Position numbers and translations under genes: made by a program
Notes under the pieces: model-generated
Databases searched by the model: none
What the model saw: the letters and a program-made list of their open reading frames with translations, nothing else
Told to the model about the DNA's origin: nothing
Shown: one piece after another, positions 36,689-46,228 of the stretch
Numbering within the stretch: position 1 is the stretch's first letter
Layout of the letters: each line of letters starts with the position of its first letter
NCBI RefSeq assembly: GCF_002723835.1
Contig: NZ_BEWG01000020.1
Span: 1 to 64,000 of the forward strand
Source of the DNA: Mycobacterium sp. shizuoka-1
Lineage (GTDB): Bacteria > Actinomycetota > Actinomycetes > Mycobacteriales > Mycobacteriaceae
Length of the DNA: 64,000 nucleotides
Direction: 5' to 3'

Positions 36689-37723
36689 TTGAGTCAAGAT
36701 ACGTCCGAGTCGTGCCCCGCCACCAGCGAGGGCGCCGCGCCGGCCGCCGGTTGCCCGGTCACCGCGGGGACGTATGACGCCCCGCCCGAGGTGCTCGGTC
36801 CGGACTCGCTGACCTGGAAGTACTTCGGCGACTGGCGCGGACTGCTGCAGGGGCCGTGGGCCGGCTCGATGCAGAACATGCACCCCCAACTCGGCGCCGC
36901 GGTCGAGCAGCACTCGATCTTCTTCATGGAGCGCCTCCCGCGCCTGCTGCGCTCGCTGTATCCGATCGGCGGTGTGGTCTTCGACGGCGAACGCGCGCCG
37001 ATGACCGGCGCCGAGGTTCGCGACTACCACATCCCGATCAAAGGCGTTGACGCCCAAGGGCGTCGGTATAGCGCACTCAACCCGGACGTGTTCTATTGGG
37101 CGCACGCAACGTTTTTCATGGGCACGGTGCTGACCGCCGAGCACTTCGGGGGCGGCCTGACCGAGGCGCAGAAGCGGCAGCTGTTCGACGAGCACGTCAC
37201 CTGGTATCGGATGTACGGCATGAGCATGCGACCGGTGCCGGGCAGCTGGGAGGAGTTCTGCGTCTACTGGGACCACATGTGCCGAAATGTGCTGGAGAAC
37301 AACTGGGCCACCCGGCAGGTCCTCGATTTGTCGACGATGCCGAAACATCCTTCGCTGCAATGGGTTCCGGACTTCCTGTGGTCGGCCTACCTGAAGATTC
37401 TCGGCCCGTTCGCGGTGTGGGTGACCGTCGGGCTCTACGATCAACCGATCCGCGATCTGATGGGCTATTCCTGGTCGAAGCGTGACGAGCGGTTGCACTG
37501 GCTGTTCGGCCGCGCGGTCAATCTCGCCTTCAAGCTGGTACCCCCGCGCCGCCGGATGCATCCGCGGGCCCGGGCCGGCTGGGACCGCGCCACCGGCAGG
37601 ATCGCCGCCGATGCGCCGCTGGTGCACACGCCGGAGCGCAATCTGCCCCCGATTGATCACCGCGACAAGGGGATCCACTATCTGGGTGGGGCCTGCCCGG
37701 CAGGTCGTACGCCGTCTGCATAA
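36689..37723 (+). CDS. DUF2236 (MpaB-family) oxygenase-like protein
   Basis: A 344-residue protein of the DUF2236/MpaB/latex-clearing family (Rv0826-like), some members of which bind heme and act as oxygenases. Typical segments are WKYFGDWRGLLQGP, ALNPDVFYWAHATFFMG and DEHVTWYRMYGMSMRPVP. The start is TTG 36689, with GGGAAGG upstream. The enzymatic activity of this subgroup is undefined. Confidence 0.8.
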   Translation: MSQDTSESCPATSEGAAPAAGCPVTAGTYDAPPEVLGPDSLTWKYFGDWRGLLQGPWAGSMQNMHPQLGAAVEQHSIFFMERLPRLLRSLYPIGGVVFDGERAPMTGAEVRDYHIPIKGVDAQGRRYSALNPDVFYWAHATFFMGTVLTAEHFGGGLTEAQKRQLFDEHVTWYRMYGMSMRPVPGSWEEFCVYWDHMCRNVLENNWATRQVLDLSTMPKHPSLQWVPDFLWSAYLKILGPFAVWVTVGLYDQPIRDLMGYSWSKRDERLHWLFGRAVNLAFKLVPPRRRMHPRARAGWDRATGRIAADAPLVHTPERNLPPIDHRDKGIHYLGGACPAGRTPSA

Positions 37724-37787
37724 GCCGGCTACGTCCGGTTAGCAAGCTCGCGACTCGGGATTCTTGCTCACGACCTTGACGCAGTCG

Positions 37788-37946
37788 TCAAATACTCTGT
37801 GTTGCAGTGAAACCCCAACACATCACGGCATATGACGCGGCGAACGCGATGTCGTCGATGTCCTCGTCGCTGCCGCCGATCCGGCGAACCTGCTCGGCGA
37901 TGGCATGGCGGATCACGTCGGTCGATGTGAGTAAGGGGTGACTCAT
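37788..37946 (-). CDS. Small hypothetical protein
   Basis: A 52-residue ORF (MSHPLLTSTDVIRHAIAEQV...) with a good SD, AGGAG 5 nt before ATG 37946. It is predicted helical with a hydrophobic C-terminal half (FAASYAVMCWGFTA). I do not recognise it. The frame extends to 37982, but without an SD. Confidence 0.5.
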   Translation of the reverse strand: MSHPLLTSTDVIRHAIAEQVRRIGGSDEDIDDIAFAASYAVMCWGFTATQSI

Positions 37947-38061
37947 GTCTACTCCTGCGGCGCGCGTGGATCGGGACTGCACGCTCCCCGATGCGTTAAC
38001 TGAACCAGTACCCGCACGGGGTATTTCTCACACGTGCGCTAACCGCGTTGTTATCGAAGCT

Positions 38062-39546
38062 TTATTCGGCTCGGCGCAGCACAGCCGGGATGGTCAGCGC
38101 CAGGATCTTCAGATCCAGTGCCAGCGACCAGTTCTCGATGTAGTAGTTGTCCCACTCGGCGCGGTCGGCAATCGAGGTCTGCCCTCGCAGCCCGTGCACC
38201 TGGGCCCAGCCGGTCACCCCGGCCCGCACGCGGTGACGCTCGCCGTAGCGCTGGATCTGGGCCTCGAACAGTTCGACGAACTCCGGTCGCTCCGGGCGCG
38301 GACCCACCAGGCTCATCTCGCCCTTCAGCACGTTGACGAGCTGTGGCAGTTCGTCCAGTGAGGTGGCGCGCAGGACCTTGCCGATCTTGGTGCGCCGGTC
38401 GACGCCTTCGACGCCGCCGGGTGCGGCTCCGGTCTTGAGCTCGAATCCGGTCTCCGATGGTTCGGCCTCCCGCATGGTCCGGAACTTCAGGCAGCCGAAC
38501 ACCCGTCCGTCACGGCCCACGCGCGGCTGACTGAAGAAGATCGGTCCCGGAGAACTCAGTTTGACCAGTAGTGCCAGCGTGAGGAACACCGGTGAGATCA
38601 GCACCAGCAGGAGGGTGGCCGTCACCCGGTCGAAGATGTGCTTGACGGCGAACTGCCAGCCGCGCGGATCGGTATGCGGCAGCGCCAGCAGTGGCGTGCC
38701 GCCGACGTGCTCGATGCGGGCTCGCTCACCGATCGTGTCGAACATGCGTGGCACCACCCAGACTCGCAAGCCGTTGCGGTGGGCGGCCCGCACAACCTGG
38801 GTGAGTACCTGATCCTGGGTGCGGGAGAACGCGATGACGACGTTCTGGGCGCCGGTCAGGCGGATAGCCTGCTCGATGTTGTCCGGCGGACCCAGGTAGG
38901 GCAGGTCCGGCCGCGGGTCACCGGGTTGGCCGAACCAGGGCTCGGCGTCGACGATCCCGACCGGTTCCAGGCCATACTCCGGAGATTCCTCCAGACGGCT
39001 GATGATGTGCCCGGCCACCCGGCCGTTGCCGACGATCAGGGTCGGCGCGACCAGGTGATGGTTGCGCCGCAGGCTTCGTTGGATGATCACCCGCACCAGC
39101 CGCCCGAACGGCATCAGCACGGCCGCCGAGATCCAGATCTTGAGCACGGCCGAACCAGGGCGCCCGGTCTCGTGCGCGACCAGCATGGCACTGAGCAGGA
39201 ACATGGAGGCGAGGGCCACCGTCGTCTCGATCGGGCCGATCTCGTCCAGGAATTCCCGCTTGAGACGACGCCGGTAGACCCCTCGTAAGGCGAGCATGAC
39301 GATCACGACCGGTACGTACAGAGTGGCCAGCCAGATCTGGGGCGGGTATTCGTGCGTCGACATCGCCCACCGCACGCCGACGACGGTGGCCACCGAGGCC
39401 GAAAGGACGTCGATCGAGACGGTGACGATCGTGCTCAACGGGTCGGTGCGGATGCGCTCGGCAAAGGTCTTGCGCGGCGCGGGCAGCGTCTCACCACCTA
39501 CCGGCGCGGCCGTCGAACTGTCAGCGTGGAGGATCCGTAAAGCCAT
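38062..39546 (-). CDS. Polyprenyl glycosylphosphotransferase (exopolysaccharide type)
   Basis: A 494-residue protein with four to five N-terminal transmembrane helices, a central Rossmann-like CoA-binding/NAD region (IVGNGRVAGHIISRLEE) and a C-terminal bacterial sugar-transferase domain (about 300-494). Hallmarks are KHIFDRVTATLLLVL, FGCLKFRTM, LDELPQLVNVLKGEMSLVGPRP and GVTGWAQVHG. Such enzymes (WcaJ/CpsE type) put the first sugar-1-phosphate on undecaprenyl phosphate. It stands alone, without other polysaccharide genes in the window. Confidence 0.9.
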   Translation of the reverse strand: MALRILHADSSTAAPVGGETLPAPRKTFAERIRTDPLSTIVTVSIDVLSASVATVVGVRWAMSTHEYPPQIWLATLYVPVVIVMLALRGVYRRRLKREFLDEIGPIETTVALASMFLLSAMLVAHETGRPGSAVLKIWISAAVLMPFGRLVRVIIQRSLRRNHHLVAPTLIVGNGRVAGHIISRLEESPEYGLEPVGIVDAEPWFGQPGDPRPDLPYLGPPDNIEQAIRLTGAQNVVIAFSRTQDQVLTQVVRAAHRNGLRVWVVPRMFDTIGERARIEHVGGTPLLALPHTDPRGWQFAVKHIFDRVTATLLLVLISPVFLTLALLVKLSSPGPIFFSQPRVGRDGRVFGCLKFRTMREAEPSETGFELKTGAAPGGVEGVDRRTKIGKVLRATSLDELPQLVNVLKGEMSLVGPRPERPEFVELFEAQIQRYGERHRVRAGVTGWAQVHGLRGQTSIADRAEWDNYYIENWSLALDLKILALTIPAVLRRAE

Positions 39547-39646
39547 GATCCGCTCACTTCACCGACCGAATCACATGCCGGAGGCTACCCGATCTGCCTA
39601 CCTGTCGAGACATGCATTCCCCCGCGTGGCGAAACTTTGGCAAAGG

Positions 39647-40315
39647 TCACGCGCCGCCGGGCTCGGCGAGCAGCCGCTGCCGCGCGACGTCGGCGAGATC
39701 GTTGAGGATCTGCACCTGACCGCTGGACCAATGCCGGGGGCGGGTGTCCCACGTGCACAACGTGCCTGCGACATATCCCTTGCTGTCGATCAGCGGGATG
39801 CCGGCGTACGCCAGCACGCCACCGTCGCGCACCGCGGGGTGATCCGCCAGTAACGGATGCGCCCTGGTGTCGTCGACCACCAGCGGCTCGCGGCTTGCCA
39901 CGGTGAACTTGCAGATCGACATCTCGATCGGGCGCACCCGGGGCATCTGCTCGTCGTCGGCGTTGGATCCCGCCAGCACCTGACGGTCGGGGTACACGAT
40001 CGTCACTGCCGCCATCTGGGTACCGAGCGCCTCGGCGGTCAGAACCGCGACCCGGTCCAGGGTGGTGTTGCGAGCGGTGTCGTACGAGCCGAGATGCTCG
40101 AGGGTCTCCAGCCGCTCGGGATCGGACACCGCTTCGGCGACGATCGCTTCGACCGCACCCTGCTCACCGGAGAGTTGGTCCACGACCGCGCGAACGGTCT
40201 GATCGTTGTCCGGCCCGGCCAGGCGGGCGATGACATGGCGGCCGGTGGCGCGGTCGACGCCGCGGCGCGGAGCTTGTCCAGCGCTGTCCGCAGGCTGCGG
40301 CGTCGGTGCATTCAT
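39647..40315 (-). CDS. GAF-domain protein
   Basis: A 222-residue protein. A proline-rich N-terminus is followed by a helical region and a GAF domain (about 95-215), recognisable from AVTIVYPDRQVLAGSN, REPLVVDDTRAHPLLADHP and AYAGIPLIDSKGYVAGTLC. Similar GAF proteins are common in mycobacteria as presumed small-molecule or redox sensors, without an output domain here. ATG 40315 is used; GTG 40324 is possible. Confidence 0.78.
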   Translation of the reverse strand: MNAPTPQPADSAGQAPRRGVDRATGRHVIARLAGPDNDQTVRAVVDQLSGEQGAVEAIVAEAVSDPERLETLEHLGSYDTARNTTLDRVAVLTAEALGTQMAAVTIVYPDRQVLAGSNADDEQMPRVRPIEMSICKFTVASREPLVVDDTRAHPLLADHPAVRDGGVLAYAGIPLIDSKGYVAGTLCTWDTRPRHWSSGQVQILNDLADVARQRLLAEPGGA

Positions 40316-40398
40316 GTCGTTCACGATAGGTCACCCCCGATGGCGGCGGGGCTGGTCTGGGAGGTCTCGCCGGTCAAACCGCGCCGACCCCGCCATGG

Positions 40399-40471
40399 TG
40401 CCCCCACTAGGACTCGAACCTAGGACCTGCGGATTAAAAGTCCGTAGCTCTACCAACTGAGCTATAGGGGC
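40399..40471 (-). tRNA. tRNA-Lys (anticodon TTT)
   Basis: A 73-nt cloverleaf on the minus strand: acceptor GCCCCTA pairing with TGGGGGC, D-arm AGCTCAGTTGGTAGAGCT, anticodon loop ACTTTTA, T-loop TTCGAGT. No CCA is encoded. Confidence 0.95.
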
Positions 40472-40510
40472 GCGTCGCACACAATACTGCCTCCGCTGAG
40501 GTTGCTCGTT

Positions 40511-40539
40511 TTGGGATTGAGGCTGCTGTGCCCTAAGCT
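40511..40539 (+). promoter_or_regulatory. Promoter of the Glu-Asp-Phe tRNA cluster
   Basis: TTGGGA (40511-40516), a 17-bp spacer and TAAGCT (40534-40539) make a good housekeeping promoter about 55 bp before tRNA-Glu. Confidence 0.55.
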
Positions 40540-40592
40540 AACGACGCTCCAACGTGAAAGCGTTGTGAGTACCCCGGAGTGATTCGGTTCGG

Positions 40593-40665
40593 GCCCCCAT
40601 CGTCTAGTGGCCTAGGACGCCGCCCTTTCACGGCGGTAGCACGGGTTCGAATCCCGTTGGGGGTA
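40593..40665 (+). tRNA. tRNA-Glu (anticodon TTC)
   Basis: A 73-nt gene with acceptor GCCCCCA, anticodon loop CTTTCAC within the stem GCCGC/GCGGC, and T-arm ACGGGTTCGAATCCCGT. CCA is not encoded. Confidence 0.95.
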
Positions 40666-40714
40666 CGCGCGACGACGGCAACGTCGGAGCACAGCAGTAC
40701 ACGCAGGAGAGCAA

Positions 40715-40788
40715 GGCCCTGTGGCGCAGTTGGTTAGCGCGCCGCCCTGTCACGGCGGAGGTCGCGGGTTCGAGTCCCGTCAGGGTCG
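40715..40788 (+). tRNA. tRNA-Asp (anticodon GTC)
   Basis: A 74-nt gene: acceptor GGCCCTG/CAGGGTC, D-loop AGTTGGTTAG, anticodon loop CTGTCAC and T-arm GCGGGTTCGAGTCCCGT. CCA is not encoded. Confidence 0.95.
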
Positions 40789-40836
40789 CCATGTATGTGG
40801 TGAGGCACTTGTAGCTGGATGGAACCAGTGCCTTCC

Positions 40837-40913
40837 GGCCAGGTAGCTCAGTTGGTACGAGCGTCCGCCTGAAAAGCGGAAGGTCGCCGGTTCGATCCCG
40901 GCCCTGGCCACCA
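40837..40913 (+). tRNA. tRNA-Phe (anticodon GAA), CCA encoded
   Basis: Acceptor GGCCAGG/CCTGGCC, D-arm AGCTCAGTTGGTACGAGC, anticodon loop CTGAAAA and T-arm CCGGTTCGATCCCGG. The 3' ACCA is present in the DNA (CCA at 40911-40913), unlike the other three tRNAs here. Confidence 0.95.
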
Positions 40914-41102
40914 GGCTGAAGAGGCCGCCTCCGAATCGGTGGGGAACTGTCGCGCACCCCGTGACGCGTGGTCTACATACCGCATCCCGCGCAACCCAGG
41001 CATCGTCTGAGCTGTGAATTTCCTGGCAAAGGCCATGAGTGCTTTTGGTAGGCGGACCGCTATGCGACAGTGACGTCATCGTCAATTGCTTCGGGGGCGG
41101 AC

Positions 41103-43739
41103 ATGACGAGTTGTCGAGCGAGACACACTGCGCGACGGCGCCGCGAGCCATACGTGTGGCTTGGCATCGGCGCGATCACGCTGGGCGTGGGTGCGGCGTT
41201 GGCCGGTGCAGCCGGGACCGCTCATGCCGACAGCAAGGGCGGCGGCCCGGGACCAGGTACGTCGGCCGGCAGCCGCGGCGCGCCATCGAGTGCTCCGGTG
41301 TCTCACCGGGTAGCCGCGCCGATGCGGGCGAAGCCCGCGGGTGCCGGGCAGGCCAAACCGGCGGATGCGCCCGACCGACGGGCCTATGGCGCGAGTCAAA
41401 GCCGTTGGGCGCCGACGCAGCTCGCCACGTTGTTGGTCGACACGACGTCGGCGGCGACGGGCCGCGAGGTCGACGCCGGCGGCACCGCTCGAGCTTATTC
41501 CGCGCGGCTCGCTGCCAAACCGACCACCGACCAGCAGGGGGCGGCGGCCACCCCAACGCCGGCCCCGATCGGCACCCCGCTCAAGCTGGCCGGTACCGGT
41601 GGCGCGCAGTTCAACTCCGACGGCACCCGCGCGCTCATCACCACCACCGCGCTGGACCCGGCCAACCCCAGCGTCTCCATAAATCGGACCGTGCTTGTCA
41701 ACACAGCCACCGGCGCTCAGCTCGGTGTGACCGTGAAGCTGGCCGGTACCGGATTCTCGCAGTTCAATCTGGCCGGAACCCGCGCTCTGATCAGCGCGTA
41801 CACCTCGGATCCGGCCAACCCAGGCAACTACCTCACCCAGGCCGTCCTCATCGACACCGCCACCGGCGCCCAACTCGGCGCAAGCGTGAAGGTGGCCGGC
41901 GGCACCTATGCGCAATTCGACCCCGGCGGCAACCGCGTTCTGGTCAGCGCTTACGCCTCGGACCCGGCTCACCCCGGTCACTACGTCACTCGGGCCGTGC
42001 TGGTCGACGCGGCCACGGGCGCGCAGGTCGGTGCGACGGCGAAGCTGCCCGGCGCTGGATTCGCACAGTTTGCAGGCGATGGCACCCGCCTGCTTCTCAG
42101 TGCCTACGACTTCGACGCTGCCGATTTCGGTTACACCACCCGGGCCGTGCTCCTCGACACCTCTACCGGTGGTCAACTCGGCGCGACGGTGAAGCTGGCC
42201 GGCGCGGGCAATGCCGGGTTCGCCACCGGCACCTCTCCTCGGGCCACCGTCACCGCCACAGGCGCGGATCCGGTGACCGGCACTCCGATCACCCGGGTGG
42301 TGGTGCTGGACACCGGCACGGGCGCTCAGGTCGGTGCAACTCTCAAGCTGACCGGCAATCTGATCACGGTGTCCAGCAACAGCGCCCGCACGCTCGTCGC
42401 CACCAAGTCGCTGAACGCCCCGAACGGCACCGTTACCAGCCGGATCGTGGTGCTGGACACCGCCACCGGCGCGCAGGTCGGCGCCACGACGAAGATGAAT
42501 ATGACGTTGCCGCATGCCGCCGGCCTCAGTGGATTCGCGACGGGATTCGCGCAACTGAGCAGCGACGGCAGCCGCGTCCTGTTCAGCACATACTTCCTCG
42601 ATGCCGGTGACCCCACGAACCAGGCCACCCAGAGTGTGCTGATCGACACCGCGACCGGAGCCCAGCTCGGTGTTCCGGTGCAGCTGGCCGGCACGCTGGT
42701 GGTCGGGCGGGCGTTCAGCATCGACGACGCTCGTGCGCTCCTCGTGACCAACGGCAAGGACGCCGCGACGGGTACCTATCTCACCAGGGTCGTCGTGCTC
42801 AATACCGCTAATGGCGCGCAGATCGGCTCCACAGTCAAGATGGCCAACGCCGGTGTGGTGGGCGTGAGCGCCTCCAGCCAGCAGTTCAACCTCGATGGCA
42901 GCCGCGCAGTGGTGAGCACCGTTGCTGTCGACGCCGCGACCGGCGCTTACACCAACCGCACCGTGCTCATCAACACCGTCACCGGGGCTCAGGTCGGCGC
43001 CCCCGTGCAGTTGGCCGGGAAGACGCCGTCCAGTCAGTTCAGCAACGACGGCGCCCGGGCCCTGATCAGTTCACGTGACCAGGATGGGACGACCGGGGCT
43101 TACACCACTCGAGTCGTTCTGCTGAACACCGCGACCGGTGCTCAACTCGGCCCCACCGTCAAGCTGCCCGGCGCCGGCAGTGCCTGGTTACTCGGCAATG
43201 ACCGCGCGCTCGTCAGCACCACCGCCCCGGACCCTGTCACCGGCGCCCCTGTCACGCGGGCGGTGGTCATCGATGTGGCCACCGGTTCTCAGCTCGGCAC
43301 GACGGTACGGCTGGACGGCAGCGGTGGATTCGATCCTTCCGGCACCGAAGGGACCCGCGCTGTGGTGTTCACCTCCGTCGCGGATGTCGCGACCAACACC
43401 TACAAGACGCTTAGGCTGGCGATCGACGTCGCCACGGGCGCACAAATCGGCTCGACTGTGGAACTGCCGGGCAGTCTGGTGGAGTTCCAAGTGAGCACCG
43501 ACGGTGCACGAACCTTCGTCGTCACGACTGCCCCGACTTCGGCGGTCCGTCCTTGGACCACCCAGGTCATCGTGCTCGACACCGCGACGGGTGTCCAAAT
43601 CGGCTCGACGTTGACCATTGCCGGTGGTGCCGGCCAGTGGGCGACGTTCTCTGGCTTCATGACCAGAGCGCTCATCGGTGCCGACGCCACCTCGGCGACC
43701 GGCACGGTGACGACGACGACACTGCTCAGGATCACATAG
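41103..43739 (+). CDS. Large secreted beta-propeller-like repeat protein A
   Basis: An 878-residue exported protein. The N-terminus (RRRREPYVWLGIGAITLGVG, then AALAGAAGTAHAD) is a signal sequence shared with many Mycolicibacterium surface proteins. After a low-complexity linker (to about 155) come about 14 units of roughly 50 residues. Each has a strand VL-ID-TATGAQ-LG-TVKLAG and a strand with SDGTRAL-S; thirteen TATGxQ motifs are countable. This looks like YVTN/WD40-type propellers, 14 being two sets of seven. No enzyme motif is visible. The start is ATG 41103; GTG 41070 is possible. Confidence 0.78.
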   Translation: MTSCRARHTARRRREPYVWLGIGAITLGVGAALAGAAGTAHADSKGGGPGPGTSAGSRGAPSSAPVSHRVAAPMRAKPAGAGQAKPADAPDRRAYGASQSRWAPTQLATLLVDTTSAATGREVDAGGTARAYSARLAAKPTTDQQGAAATPTPAPIGTPLKLAGTGGAQFNSDGTRALITTTALDPANPSVSINRTVLVNTATGAQLGVTVKLAGTGFSQFNLAGTRALISAYTSDPANPGNYLTQAVLIDTATGAQLGASVKVAGGTYAQFDPGGNRVLVSAYASDPAHPGHYVTRAVLVDAATGAQVGATAKLPGAGFAQFAGDGTRLLLSAYDFDAADFGYTTRAVLLDTSTGGQLGATVKLAGAGNAGFATGTSPRATVTATGADPVTGTPITRVVVLDTGTGAQVGATLKLTGNLITVSSNSARTLVATKSLNAPNGTVTSRIVVLDTATGAQVGATTKMNMTLPHAAGLSGFATGFAQLSSDGSRVLFSTYFLDAGDPTNQATQSVLIDTATGAQLGVPVQLAGTLVVGRAFSIDDARALLVTNGKDAATGTYLTRVVVLNTANGAQIGSTVKMANAGVVGVSASSQQFNLDGSRAVVSTVAVDAATGAYTNRTVLINTVTGAQVGAPVQLAGKTPSSQFSNDGARALISSRDQDGTTGAYTTRVVLLNTATGAQLGPTVKLPGAGSAWLLGNDRALVSTTAPDPVTGAPVTRAVVIDVATGSQLGTTVRLDGSGGFDPSGTEGTRAVVFTSVADVATNTYKTLRLAIDVATGAQIGSTVELPGSLVEFQVSTDGARTFVVTTAPTSAVRPWTTQVIVLDTATGVQIGSTLTIAGGAGQWATFSGFMTRALIGADATSATGTVTTTTLLRIT

Positions 43740-43801
43740 GTATCGCAATGTCGCACAAGCTGTTTCGGAGTCCAGACACGTGGATGTGGTGGGGGGGCCG
43801 G

Positions 43802-46126
43802 ATGGCGCGTGATCGGGTCGCCGCCACGTCAGGACGGCGCTGTGAGCCGTATATGTGGCTCGGCGTCGGTGCGATCACCCTGGGTGTGGGTGCGGCGCTG
43901 GCCGGTGGTGCCGGGACGGCCCATGCCGATACCGGTGGCGAGGGCGGCTCGGGAAAGACGGCAGTCAGCCATGACACCACCGCAGCGCGGCCGAAGGCCG
44001 AACGCGTGGTGCAGCCCGAGAGGTCACGTGCAACCGGCCGGCGTACCGCCGCTGCGTCGGGGCCGACCATCATATCAACGAGACATATTATGAGGCAACG
44101 TGATTCGCGCCCGGAGATGTTGCGGGCACCTGTGGTCGGCAGTGGCGGTGCCCAGGCGCATTCCGCACGCGGGGCCAGCCCTGCCGCTGTCGTCGTGTCG
44201 ACCTCCGGCCAGAGCACCGCAACGGCCACCGGTGGTGTGAGCCCCATCCGGTCGCTGACCTTACCCGGCGGCGGGCCGCCCGGCTTTGGCCAAGAAACGT
44301 TCAGCATCGACGGATCGCTCGCGTTGGTCACCGTCACAGCGCCGGACGCGGACACCGGCGGTTACCTGAGCCGGACGGTGTTGATCAACACCACTACCGG
44401 CCTCCCGATCGGCCCTACCGTGAAGTTGCCCGCCGCCACCTACGCGGCGGCCGGGCCACCGCAATTCAATACCACCGGAACCCGCGCTGTGATCAGCGCC
44501 TTCGCCCCAGACCCGGCCAATCCCGGTGCTTACATCAGCCGGGTGGTGTTGCTCGACACCACCACCGGCGCACAGATCGGTGCCACGGTGAAGGTGGCCG
44601 GCCGTGATCTCGACGGCGCGCTGTTCAGCGCTGACGGCAGACGTGCTGTCGTCAGCACCGTCGCCCCAAACGTCACCAACGGGGGCTCTGTGCTCCGGAC
44701 CGTGTTGCTGGACACGGCCACCGGCGGTCAGGTGGGCGCCGCCGTGTCGCTGGTCGGTGACGGTTCCGCCCGGTTCACCGAAGACAGTACGCGCGTCGTG
44801 ATCACCGCTGCCGGCCGCGACGTTGGCACGGGTGACGCCATCACCCGGACGGTGTTGCTTGCTGCCGCCACCGGTGTTCAGGTCGGCGCCACGCTGAGAA
44901 TGCCGGGCATCGGAGGCCAGGCTCAGGTCGCCTCGGACAGCACCCGAGCCGTGGTCACCACGCAGGGTCCCGATTCGGTCACCGGCGCCTCGACCACCCG
45001 CATCGTCCTGCTGGACCTTGGCACCGGTGCTCAGGTCGGGGCGACGCTGAAGCTGGCGGGCTCCGAAGTCGTTGGGGCCGTGCAGATCAGCTCCAACAGC
45101 AAACGTGTCGCCGTGAGCACTTACGGTGCCGACGCCGCAGCAGGCGCCTATGTCACCCGGATCGTGTTGATCGACACCGCCACTGGCACACAAGTCGGCA
45201 CCACGACAAAGGTGGCAGGCAGTGGCGGCGCGCAGTTCAGCAGCGACAGCGCCCGGGCCCTGGTGAGTACGTATGGTCCCGACTCGGCGACCGGCGCCTA
45301 TGTCACCCGGATCGTGTTGATCGACACCGCCACCGGCACACAGGTCGGCACCACGACAAAGGTGGCAGGCAGTGGTGGCGCGCAGTTCAGCCCGAACGGG
45401 AGCCGTGTGCTGGTCGTCACCACTGCCGATGACGCGGCCGGCGGCGCCACCACCCGGACTGTGCTGCTCAACGCCACCACCGGTGCCCAGATCGGTGCCA
45501 CGATGAAGCTGGATGGAGCGGTCGACTTCGTGGCAGCACCGCCGCGGTTCAGCTCCGACAACAGCCGCGCCCTGGTGACCACCTCGACGCTGAACCCCAC
45601 CACACTGGCTCACGTCACCCAAACCGTTTTGATCGATCTCGGCAGCGGCGCCCGCGTCGGGGCCCCGATCAAGCTGGCAGGGCTCGAGGGTGCGCCGAAC
45701 TATCCCGGGGCGTTGCCGCGGTTCAGTGCCGACGCCACACGCGCGGTGGTCACCGCGACCAGCCGGGACGCCACGACGCTGGAATACACCACCCGGGTCG
45801 CGGTACTCAGCGCCGCGACTGGGGCTCAGACCGGCGCGACGTTCAAGTTGCCCGGAAATCTGGTGACAGCGCTGGTGAGCACCGACGGGAAGCGCGCCTT
45901 TGTGGTCACCACGGCGCGGGGCTCCGCCACCGGTGCCTGGACCACGCGGGTCGCGGCGATCGACACCGCGACTGGTGCCCAGATCGGGACCACATTCGCC
46001 ATCATTGGTGGAGTGGGTGGGGGCGCATCCTTCAACGTCCAAGACACTCGGGCCTTGGTCACCACTTTCACAGCGGACGCGACCACCGGCGCCACCACCA
46101 CGGCCACGTTCTTGCGGATCGTCTAG
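43802..46126 (+). CDS. Large secreted beta-propeller-like repeat protein B
   Basis: A 774-residue paralogue of the preceding protein, 62 bp downstream of it. It has the same signal (RRCEPYMWLGVGAITLGVG, then AHAD), the same linker type and about 12 repeat units of roughly 50 residues (eleven countable TATGxQ-type motifs). ATG 43802 aligns with the start of protein A; ATG 43748 would add 18 residues. Two of its units are nearly identical in DNA. Function unknown; a surface-exposed scaffold is plausible. Confidence 0.75.
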   Translation: MARDRVAATSGRRCEPYMWLGVGAITLGVGAALAGGAGTAHADTGGEGGSGKTAVSHDTTAARPKAERVVQPERSRATGRRTAAASGPTIISTRHIMRQRDSRPEMLRAPVVGSGGAQAHSARGASPAAVVVSTSGQSTATATGGVSPIRSLTLPGGGPPGFGQETFSIDGSLALVTVTAPDADTGGYLSRTVLINTTTGLPIGPTVKLPAATYAAAGPPQFNTTGTRAVISAFAPDPANPGAYISRVVLLDTTTGAQIGATVKVAGRDLDGALFSADGRRAVVSTVAPNVTNGGSVLRTVLLDTATGGQVGAAVSLVGDGSARFTEDSTRVVITAAGRDVGTGDAITRTVLLAAATGVQVGATLRMPGIGGQAQVASDSTRAVVTTQGPDSVTGASTTRIVLLDLGTGAQVGATLKLAGSEVVGAVQISSNSKRVAVSTYGADAAAGAYVTRIVLIDTATGTQVGTTTKVAGSGGAQFSSDSARALVSTYGPDSATGAYVTRIVLIDTATGTQVGTTTKVAGSGGAQFSPNGSRVLVVTTADDAAGGATTRTVLLNATTGAQIGATMKLDGAVDFVAAPPRFSSDNSRALVTTSTLNPTTLAHVTQTVLIDLGSGARVGAPIKLAGLEGAPNYPGALPRFSADATRAVVTATSRDATTLEYTTRVAVLSAATGAQTGATFKLPGNLVTALVSTDGKRAFVVTTARGSATGAWTTRVAAIDTATGAQIGTTFAIIGGVGGGASFNVQDTRALVTTFTADATTGATTTATFLRIV
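45143..45390 (+). repeat. Near-identical 150-bp duplication in protein B
   Basis: Bases 45143-45240 recur at 45293-45390 with three mismatches over 98 bp; the offset is 150 bp, one repeat unit of 50 codons. Other units are far more diverged, so this is a recent duplication or conversion. Confidence 0.85.
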
Positions 46127-46228
46127 AGGGACCATTCGCGCCACGCCAGCGTTCTGTCGCGATGCTTGCCGTATGACTTACAGTCGATGCGACTTGTGTC
46201 AGTTCGTGCAAGCGTTCTGGAGGGGCGG

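Noticed and set aside
41082-42554. Long minus-strand frame opposite propeller protein A
   Set aside because: Repeats appear only because the coding strand is repetitive; composition is shadow-like.
41575-46120. Regularly spaced DNA repeats suggestive of a CRISPR array
   Set aside because: Units are ~150 bp, degenerate at third positions and in frame with a secreted protein; no short identical repeats, spacers or cas genes.
44261-46144. 627-codon minus-strand frame opposite propeller protein B
   Set aside because: Same reason as above; no signal peptide or domain.
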